Below, piece after piece: positions 1 through 10,100 of a stretch of 64,000 nucleotides of DNA (its first letter is position 1; the number at the start of each line of letters is the position of its first letter). Made by a program: the position numbers and the translations under genes. The notes below the pieces were generated by a model. It saw only the letters and a list, made by a program, of their open reading frames with translations, had not been told where the DNA came from and did not search any database. The stretch is from Liolophura sinensis (taxonomy: Eukaryota; Mollusca; Polyplacophora; Chitonida; Chitonidae): contig NC_088307.1 of NCBI RefSeq assembly GCF_032854445.1, positions 29,044,484 to 29,108,483 of the forward strand, read 5' to 3'.

Positions 1-95
1 GTTTGATTAAATAATTGTGCTTAATGTGATGTAGGATATGAATATGTTTGCTTTCAAGATAATGATGAAGATTTTGATAATGAAGTGGTTGTGTT

Positions 96-812
96 CCAGC
101 TTGTGCCTGGTTGTGTCACAAGTGGTGCCTGGTTGTGTGACAGCTTTTGCCTGGTTGTGTCACAGCCGGTACCTGGTTGTGTGACAGTTGGTGCCTGGTT
201 GTGCCACAGGTGGTGCCTGGTTGTGTAACAGGTGGTGCCTGGTTGTGCCACAGGTGGTGCCTGGTTGTGTCACAACTGGTGCCTGGTTGTGTGACAGCTT
301 TTGCCTGGTTGTGTCACAGCCGGTGCCTGGTTGTGTTGCAGCTGATGCCTGATTGTGTGACAGCTAGTGCCTGGCTGTGTCACAGGTGGTGCCTGGTTGT
401 GTCACAGCTAGTGCCTGGTTGTGTGACAGCTAGTGTCTGGTTGTGCCACAGGTGGTGCCTGGTTGTGTCACAACTGGTGCCTGGTTGTGTGACAGCTTTT
501 GCCTGGTTGTGTCACAGCCTGTGCCTGGTTGTATGACAGCTGGTGCCTGGTTGTGTGACAGCTGGTGCCTGGTTGTGTGACAGCTGGTGCCTGGTTGTGT
601 GACAGCTGGTGCCTGGTTGTGTCACAGGTGGTGCCTGGTTGTGTCACAGGTGGTGCCTGGTTGTGTCACAGGTGGTGCCTGGTTGTGTGACAGCTGGTGC
701 CTGGTTGTGTCACAGGTGGTGCCTGGTTGTGTCACAGGTGGTGCCTGGTTGTGTGACAGCTGGTGCCTGGTTGTGTCACAGGTGGTGCCTGGTTGTGTCA
801 CAGGTGGTGCCT
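96..812. repeat. 22-bp minisatellite
   Basis: About 32 copies of a unit like GTGCCTGGTTGTGTCACAGG (plus two bases). Variants swap GTCACAGGTG for GTGACAGCTG. The open frames across it are products of the repeat. It lies in the intron upstream of the first CCP exon. Confidence 0.95.
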
Positions 813-974
813 TTGCTACTCACACAGCACTGTAAATACCTACGCATTGGAATTCTACACCAACTGGAAACACGATTTTCATATGGCACAAACAGTGCTG
901 ACCATGATAGTACACTTTAGAAAGACATTTTAGCCAAATGAATAATGAAATTGTTTGTTTTCTTTCCCTCGTAG

Positions 975-1169
975 ATGTACCCTGTCCGCCATTGGAACCC
1001 CCTGTTATGGGGGAGTACAACCCAGAAAACTGTACAACGGAAAACTCCACCTCCGGGACGGTTTGTCAAGTGACCTGTAGAGCAGGCTTTTCTCTGACTG
1101 GACCTTCGCAGGTCACGTGTCTGGGCAGCGGGCAGTGGAGTCACTTTGGAAGCTCAGTGGTTTGCACAG
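975..1169 (+). CDS. CCP (sushi) domain exon 1 of left gene
   Basis: The exon follows acceptor TTTCCCTCGTAG and ends before GTGAAC. It is 195 nt, phase 1 to 1. It reads DVPCPPLEPP..., with six cysteines (C..C..VC..TC..TC..VC) and GQWSHFGSSVVC before the end, a CCP with an extra cysteine pair as in selectin-type repeats. It aligns with the 195-nt exon at 27305-27499, which also opens DVPC. Confidence 0.9.
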
Positions 1170-4100
1170 GTGAACTAGCTCTTGTGGTTTGTCTGTTTTT
1201 GAGCGATGACATCATTAACAAGTGACAGACAATTCAGTAAAGCGCCATGGCCTCCCAGACAGATCACAGTTATAGGGTCCTGGGTAGGGTGAGGTCGGAG
1301 ATAAATATTTTTGATTATCGACAACTTACATACCAGCATGGGACACGATTTGAATACTGATTTCACCCAGTCGCCTAGAACATATTTACAGCATCATTGA
1401 AATCTTAACTTCTTCTCTTTGCATGATTCCGTCGTAATTTCGTATTTCATATACTCTTTTTTAGCTCGTTTATGGTTTGTATATAACCTTTTTTTGGGAA
1501 TTGATCTGGCGATTATTGACCTCGAACGTCCATTTTGGCTGACAGCTGACATACGAACTTCTGTTTCGATGCATAGAGGAGGTTCCAGATTCAGAATCAG
1601 ATATGGCTGGGTCTGCTGTGGCTCGAAGGGCATGAAGTCTGCCAACTGACTGTCCAAGGGCGGTGGTTTACTCCGACCACTATGGTTTTCACTAACTCTG
1701 GCCACTATGGTTTTTATTACTCATAATAATCAAAGACGTACACAACAGAGAGTAAAACCAAAGCAGAGACGACAATCTGTTGTCATACAGATAGTCATAC
1801 GTAATCAGTGAAATGTGGTCTCTTGTCAGTTTACCTAAGTCACGGTTTTGTTCTAGTTATTCATGTAAACGTCTAAATAGTAGCAAATCACATATCCCTT
1901 AGTGCCATGACTGCCCTAGCTTAGGTTAAACTAGAAATACAGTATATATTTACTTTATATATTCTCATGTTTAAGACACTCAGCCTCCAGTGTTAAAGTG
2001 TCCAGCAGACATCACGGCTGCAGCGGATAAAGGATCGACCAGCGCAAGAGTGAAATGGACGATCCCCACGGTAAAAGAGAACGGGGACGGTGGGGTACAG
2101 ATCACACAGAGCATGCACTCTCCCACCAGCCTGACGGAGGGGCGTTACACAGTGTTCGTAACAGCAACGGATGGGCGGGGTTTGTCCGCCTCTTGTACCT
2201 TCCGCATCATTGTCACCGGTAAAATGAACTTTCTTGTTCCTCATCGATCATTGTTGTCCTTCAATCATCGTTGTTTTCCTTCAACCATCGTTGTCCTTCA
2301 ACCATCGTTGTCCTTCAGCCATCATTGTTGTTCTTCAACCATCATTGTTGTCCTTCAACCATCACTGTTGTCCTTCAACCATCATTGTTGTCCTTCAACC
2401 ATCACTGTTGTCCTTCAACCATCATTGTTGTCCTTCAACCATCATTGTTGTCCTTCAACCATCATTGTTGCTCTTTTACCATCATTGTTGTCCTTCAACC
2501 ATCACTGTTGTCCTTCAATCATCATTGTAGTCCTTCAACCATCATTGTTGTCCTTCAACCATCACTGTTGTCCTTCAACCATCACTGTTGTCCTTCAACC
2601 ATCATTGTTGTTCTTCAACCATTATTGTTGTCCTTCAACCATCACTGTTGTCCTTCAACCATCATTGTTCCTCGCTTGGCGTTCAGCATGAAGGGGATAA
2701 TGCAACGACTGGTTGACCCGTATCAGTATAATGGCTCGGGCGGGGCGGCTTACTTGCCTTCGGTAAGTCGTCTCAGTGATGCAGCACTAAATAAAAGAGC
2801 GGTGGAAATCCGTCCTGCAACAAGGAGGCACATTACACGTGCATGCACCCTAATGATTCCTTCGTCGTCATATGACTGAAAAATTGTTGAGTACGACGTT
2901 AAACCCCAAGCACTCACTCACTCACTCACTCAACCATCATTGTTGTCCTTCAACCATCACTGTTGTCCTTCAACCATCACTGTTGTCCTTCAACCATCAT
3001 TGTTGTTCTTCAACCATCATTGTTGTCCTTCAACCATCATTGTTGTTCGTAAACCATCATTGTTGTTCGTAAACCATCATTGTTGTCCTTCAACCATCAT
3101 TGTTGCCTTCAACCATCACTGTTGTCCTTCAACCATCATTGTTGCCTTCAACCATCACTGTTGTCCTTCAACCATCATTGTTGCTCTTCTACCACCAGTG
3201 TTGCCCTTCAACCATCATTGTTGTCCTTCAACCATCATTGTTGTTCTTCAACCATCATTGTTGTTCTTCAACCATCATTGTTGCCCTTCAACCATCATTG
3301 TTGCCTTCAACCATCATTGTTGTCCTTCAACCATCACTGTTGTCCTTTAACCATCATTGTTGTCCTTCTACCACCATTGTTGTTCGTCAACCATCATTTT
3401 TGTCCTTCAACCATCATTGTTGTCCTTCAAGCATCATTGTTGCCCTTCAACCATCATTGTTGTCCTTCAACCATCACTGTTGTCCTTCAACCATCACTGT
3501 TGTCCTTCAACCATCACTGTTGTCCTTCAACCATCACTGTTGTCCTTCAACCATCATTGTTTTCCTTCAACCATCATTGTTGTCCTCCTACCATCATTGT
3601 TGTTCGTCAACCATCATTGTTGTCCTTCAACCATCATTGTTGTTCTTCAACCATCACTGTTATCCTTCAACCATCACTGTTGTTCTTCAATCATCATTGT
3701 TGTCCTTCAATCATCATTGTTTTTCTTCAACCATCATTGTTGTCCTTCAACCATCATTGTTGCCCTTCAACCATCACTGTTGTCCTTCAACCATCATTGT
3801 TGTCCTTCAACCATCACTGTTGCCCTTCAACCATCATTGTTGCTCTTCCACCATCACTGTTGTCCTTTAACCATCACTGTTGTCCTTCAACCCTCTCTGT
3901 TTCCCTTCAACCATCACTGTTGCTCTTTTACTATCATTGTTGTCTTTCAAGCATCATTGTTGTCCTTCAACCATCACTGTTATCACAATACAGCTCAAGC
4001 AAGTGATTGTTACAAGAAGCTCGGCCAATCTACTTTCTTCGGATAGCCCCCTAGTGGTCTTAGATACCAGCCTCTAACTCCCGGATGATTGCAGGTGTGG

Positions 4101-7100
4101 AGTCTACAAGCCTTTTTTGTTCAACTCAGCGAGAATGGGATTTCCCCCATTCATATACCCCTAAATAACGTGACATGTTCACTACTGCAACGCCGCCTGG
4201 TGGTATTTCGCTACGGAAAGTGGCGTGCCTAATTTACTTCAAAACACATGTATATAAATTATTGTAGTATAATGGAAATAAACCTGACTGACAAGTCACT
4301 CACTTATGCTTAATCTTTCGGGATTTCCTTTCAGTAAAACGTTGCCCTCCACTCGCTCTACCAGACAGTGCTAATCTGGCCACACCCATCTGCCCGCTGT
4401 ATTACGGGTCTACATGCTCTGTCCAGTGTCGCCAAGGTTACAAGCCCGGCGATCAGAAACAACAACAGGTCGTTTGTGACGAATCAGAAGGAGGAGTCAT
4501 GGGATGGACAACCAATCAGATCTCGTGTACACGTGAGTGACAGATCATAACAGTTGCTTCGTCTATTTTGGGTGAAAGTTTTTTGTGCGCTTCCAAAACG
4601 TTAAAAAGTGGGCTTTTAGGTGCAAAAAATCTAGTGACCACAATATGTAGTGACCACAACATCTAGTGACCACAACATCTAGTGACCACAGTAGCTAGTC
4701 ACCACAACATCTAGTGACCACAGCAATTAGTCACCACAGCAGCTAATCACCACAACAGCTAGTCACCACAACACCTAGTTACCAGAACATCTGGTGACCA
4801 CAACATCTGGTAAACGCAACAGCTAGTCACCACAGCATCTAGTCACCACAACATCCAGTTACCACAACATCTAGTTACCACAACATCTAGTTACCACAAC
4901 ATCTAGTTACCACAACACCTAGTCACCACAACATCCAGTTACCACAACATCTAGTTACCACAACATCTAGTGACCACAACAGATAGTCACTACACCATCT
5001 AATGACCACAACATCTGGTGACCACAGCAGTTAGTCACCACAACATCTAGTGACCACAGCAGATAGACACCACAACATTTAGTGACTACAACATCTGGTG
5101 ACCGCAACAGCTAATGACCACAACATCTAGTGACTACAACATCTAGCAACCGCAATAGCTAGTCACCACTACATCTATATATCACAACATCTAGTGACCA
5201 CAGCAGCTAGTCACCACAACATCTAGTTATCACAACATCTGGTTACCACAACACCTAGTGACCACAACAGATAGTCACTACACCATCTAATGACCACAAC
5301 ATCTGGTGACCACAGCAGCTGGTGACCACAACATCTAGTGAACACAAAATCTGGTAACCGCAACAGCTAATGAACACAACATCTAGTGACTACAACATCT
5401 AGCAACCGCAACAGCTAGTCACCACAACATCTAGTTATCACAACATCTAGTGACCACAGCAGCTAGTCACCACAACATCTAGTGACTACAGCAGCTGGTG
5501 ACCACAACATCTAGTGAACACAAAATCTGGTAACCGCAACAGCTAATGAACACAACATCTAGTGACTACAACATCTAGCAACCGCAACAGCTAGTCACCA
5601 CAACATCTAGTTATCACAACATCTTGTGACCACAGCAGCTAGTCACCACAACATCTGGTGACTACAGCAGCAAGTCATCACAGCAGCTAGTCACCACAAC
5701 ATCTAGTGACTACAGCAGCTAGTGACCACAACATCTAGTGACCACAACATCTGATAATCGCAACAGCTAGTCACCACAACATCTAGTTATCACAACATCT
5801 AGTGACCACCGCAGCTAGCCACCACAACATCTAGTGACTACAGCAGCAAGTCACCACAGCAGCTAGTCACCACAACATCTAGTGACTACAACAGCTGGAG
5901 ACCAGAACATCTAGTGACCACAACATCTGGTAACTGCAACAGCTAATGACCACAACATCTAGTGACTACAACATCTAGCAACCGCAACAGCTAATGACCA
6001 CAACATCTAGATACCACAACATCTATTGACCTCAGCAGCTAGTCACTACAACATCTAGTCACCACAACATCTAGTGACTACAGCAGCTAATGACCACAAC
6101 ATCTGGTGACCACAGCATCTAGTGACTACAACATCTGGTGACCACAACATTTGGTGATCACAACATCCAGTAACCACAGCAGCTGGTGACTACAACATCT
6201 AGTGACCACAACACCTAGTGACCACAACATCTAGTGACCACAGCAGCTAGTGACCACAACATCCATTGACCACAACATCTGGTGACCACAGCATTTAGTG
6301 ACTACAACATCTAGTGACCACAACATCTAGTGGCCACAGCATCTAGTGACTACAACATCTAGTGACCACAACACCTAATGACCACAACATCTAGTGACCA
6401 CAGCAGCTAGTGACCACAACATCCATTGACCACAACATCTAATGACCACAATATCTAGTGACCACAACATCTAGTGACCACAGCAGCTAGTGACTACAAA
6501 ATCTAGTGACTATTACATCTAGTGACCACCACATCTGGTGACCACCAAATCTGGTTACCACTACATCTAGTGGCCACAACATCTAGTGACCACAGCATCT
6601 AGTGACCACAACATCTAGTGACCACAACATCTGGTGACTACAACATTTTGTGACCACCGGAGCTAGTGACCACAACATTTAGTGACCACAACATCTAGTG
6701 ACCACAGCAGCTAGTGACCACAACATCTAGTGACCACAGCAGCTAGTGACTACAAAATCTAGTGACTATTACATCTAGTGACCACCACATCTGGTGACCA
6801 CCAAATCTGGTTACCACTACATCTAGTGGCCACAACATCTAGTGACCACAGCATCTAGTGACCACAACATCTAGTGACCACAACATCTGGTGACTACAAC
6901 ATTTTGTGACCACCGGAGCTAGTGACCACAACATTTAGTGACCACAACATCTAGTGACCACAGCAGCTAGTGACCACAACATCTAGTGACCACAGCAGCT
7001 AGTGACCACAACATCTAGTGACCACAGCAGCTTGTCACCGCAACATCTAGTTTCCACAACAGAAGGCCAGCCTCAGACTGCGAACACCGCATGACTTTCA

Positions 7101-10100
7101 TCAGTAGACAAGCTTCATCTGTGGAGCCCGTAATAAACACGTAGACTTGTTTAGGCTCAGTCTCACTACGTGGTTTTGATTAAAATCATGTACCTAATCT
7201 AGATAAAGAGAATGTATGTGTTTAAAGTATTATTAGGGTCAAAAGTCAAGACGGATTGGTTGTGTTTTCCTACATCACTTCCTGCCTCTTCACCGTGACT
7301 TCAATGATCTCGGCGTTGTTAAAGATTTTTGTATAAAATTTGCTGTTGGTCAGACCAGTATAGGTATAGACCAACCTTTTTCTGAGGATTAGTCTTTTTT
7401 TTTGTTTATTGGTGACGGATGCATAGATTGACTGACCGATGACAGATCGCATATATGGCACATTTGCACCTTATTAGCAAGGCAAACCACAGGCAAACTA
7501 CAAACCTACCCCAGTCACACCTCTGGCAAACTACAGGTGCATCGCACATCCCTTGCAAACAGCAGGGAAAACACAAGCACACAACAGGCACAGCACAGAC
7601 ACACCACAGGCAAACCAAAAGCACGCCACAGACAAACTAACAGGCAAACAGCAAACACTCCACAGGCATACAACAGGTACACTACAGGCAAACCAGAAAC
7701 ACATCACAGGCAAGCAACGGGCAAAAAACAAGCAAGCCACAGGCAAACCACAGGAAAACCATTGACTTGTGCCACACAGGCAAATAACAGGCTCACCACA
7801 GACAAACAACAAGCAAACCACGAGCACATCGCAGGAAAACCACGAGCATGCCACTGGCAAACCTCTAGCACACAACAGACATATCTCTGATTGGATTCCG
7901 CTATAGAGCCATAAGCATGATATATTCTAAATAATATGTTACAGCTTAATTAACTTGGATCCACTAGTAAATTCACAGCTGTACGTTTGTGAAACAAAGT
8001 CTTCAGTATGATCGTTACATCCATTCAAAACAAGTGACACAAGGAAAATGTCATTACTTTATTGTAATCAGTATTGTTAAGTTACTGAAACACATGCTTC
8101 ACGTTTCGTGTGACTAATATCAAACTGAAACACTTTAATTAGAATAGAGTTCGATTCTGATTGTGATTGTATCCACTTACAGCGGTTGTTTGCCCTGCGC
8201 TGAAAGCCTCTCAGAATGCAGCAGTGACAGGATGTGGCTCACTGCTCATGACAGGAACCGCGTGTATGCAGCAGTGTAACCATGGTTACCGTCAGACAGG
8301 CGGGACCGCCTCCCGCATGTGCACCGCGGACGGCTCGTGGACAGGCATCCCCATTGTTTGTGCCATAGGTGAGGTTCACAGACAATGGTTATAAGAAACA
8401 TTTGGATAGATGTTCCAAGGCTTTTATACAATTCACTTCTCATTATTATATTGTTTCTCAGAACTATTTAGATGGTTTGTATGAATTGGATTTAAGAGTT
8501 TTTATGGAAAAGTCGCAAGCCCAGATCCGAAATCGACGTTTAACACAAACCACAAAAGAAGTAAGAATGTAAATAAAGTACGAATTGGGACGGAATAATG
8601 CAAAGAGAAACAGTCAGCAGTTTTCATTGTTGACGGAAGTAATGTCCTACGGGAAGGAATGAAATCAATATTCAAGTGGTGTGCTATGCCAGTATTTAAG
8701 TTGTCAATAATCCACTGACCGAAGAAATCGGTTTTCTTTGTTTTCTGTATTCCCAGCCCCATCCTGCCCCAGCTTGACCTCACCGGAAAACGGACTGGTA
8801 TCCTGTCAGGCCCCGTACATTGTCGGGACACTCTGCACTCAGCGATGTAATACCGGCTTCACGGTCGCTAAGGGAACTCTGCTGAGACAGTGTCAGAATG
8901 GTGGGACCTGGAGCGGTTCGCCTCTGAGCTGCGCGCAAGGTACGTCTGACTTTAGGCAAGCAGGGAATATTCTGCCACTGAAGTCTTTCATCAGTGACAT
9001 GGGAAATTGAAAATCCAGATTAATCATTAGGTACACGAACTTGAAGACATGATTTGGTTGCCTTTGAGTCCAGTCACCTGTCTTTCAAAAGTGTGATGCT
9101 TTGAATACGTAAAGCTCTTCAAAAAGGGGAACGGCCGGTTCCAAATAGCTCTTTGCTTTGGTTCCTGGTTAGCATATATTGTATCAAATGTGTAACAAAG
9201 GATTTTTGCTGACTAGGAAGAATCAAACTCTTAAACTTTGAGGCTTTCTGTGGCCAAGCGCTTTAGATCAGAACAATAACGACAATAATTGACCTCTCAG
9301 CAATGAAGTCGCTGTGAGTTAAAGTCAATCTTGTGATGGCTTCCTCGCCAGCCCTACATAGGAAGGTCTGTCAGCAACCTGCGGATTGTGGTGGGTTTTC
9401 TCCGAACCCTGCCTGGTTACCTCCCATCATAGCGCTGAGTGAATTATTCTTGAGTATGGCGTATCACTTCAACGGCATAAATAAATAAATAAACCTTGAG
9501 AGAGAGAGCGAAAGGATAGGGATCTGACCGGCTCATTCTATTGAAATACTGGCAGCGGGTGTTCAGTAAATGACCAATGGGTTCGCAAGACTTTGCATTT
9601 TTCCCTGACTGAGATGCTACTGTTTGTAGCCCCGTAGACATGTGACTTATACATATGGCTGTATTCGTCGTGAACAAATGAACATAGTTTAGTTTACCTC
9701 CTTCGCTGTCTATCTTCACCTTGTGTCTATCCGTTTATTAATTGTTATCCTCTTTCAGTGTCCAGTGTCCAGTGTCCAGACCTAAAGCCCCCAGACAATG
9801 GACAAATCTCGCGTTGTGTCCCACCATTTAGCTCTGGTGCCCTGTGTGAACAGAGATGTAATGATGGCTTTGTCAAATCAGGGGGCACAACCATCCGTCA
9901 GTGTCAGACTGCAGGCTGGAGTGGGTCCCCTTTGGTTTGTGTGAAAGGTTAGTCAGATGAGGGGGCCTCCGTGGCTCCGTCGGTTAACGCGCTAGTGCAG
10001 CGTAATGACCCAGGAGCCTCTCATCAATGCGGCCGCTGTGAGCTCAAGTACATCTAATGCTGGCTTCCTCTCCGGACGTACGTGGAAAGGTCTGCCAGCA

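Noticed and set aside
147-920. Cys/Trp/Val-rich open frames at the left edge
   Set aside because: Products of the 22-bp repeat.
2234-4046. Overlapping long open frames (up to 308 codons) rich in Ser, Leu, His and Cys
   Set aside because: They are the 20-bp minisatellite read in three frames; the same peptide appears in each. No start context or domain.
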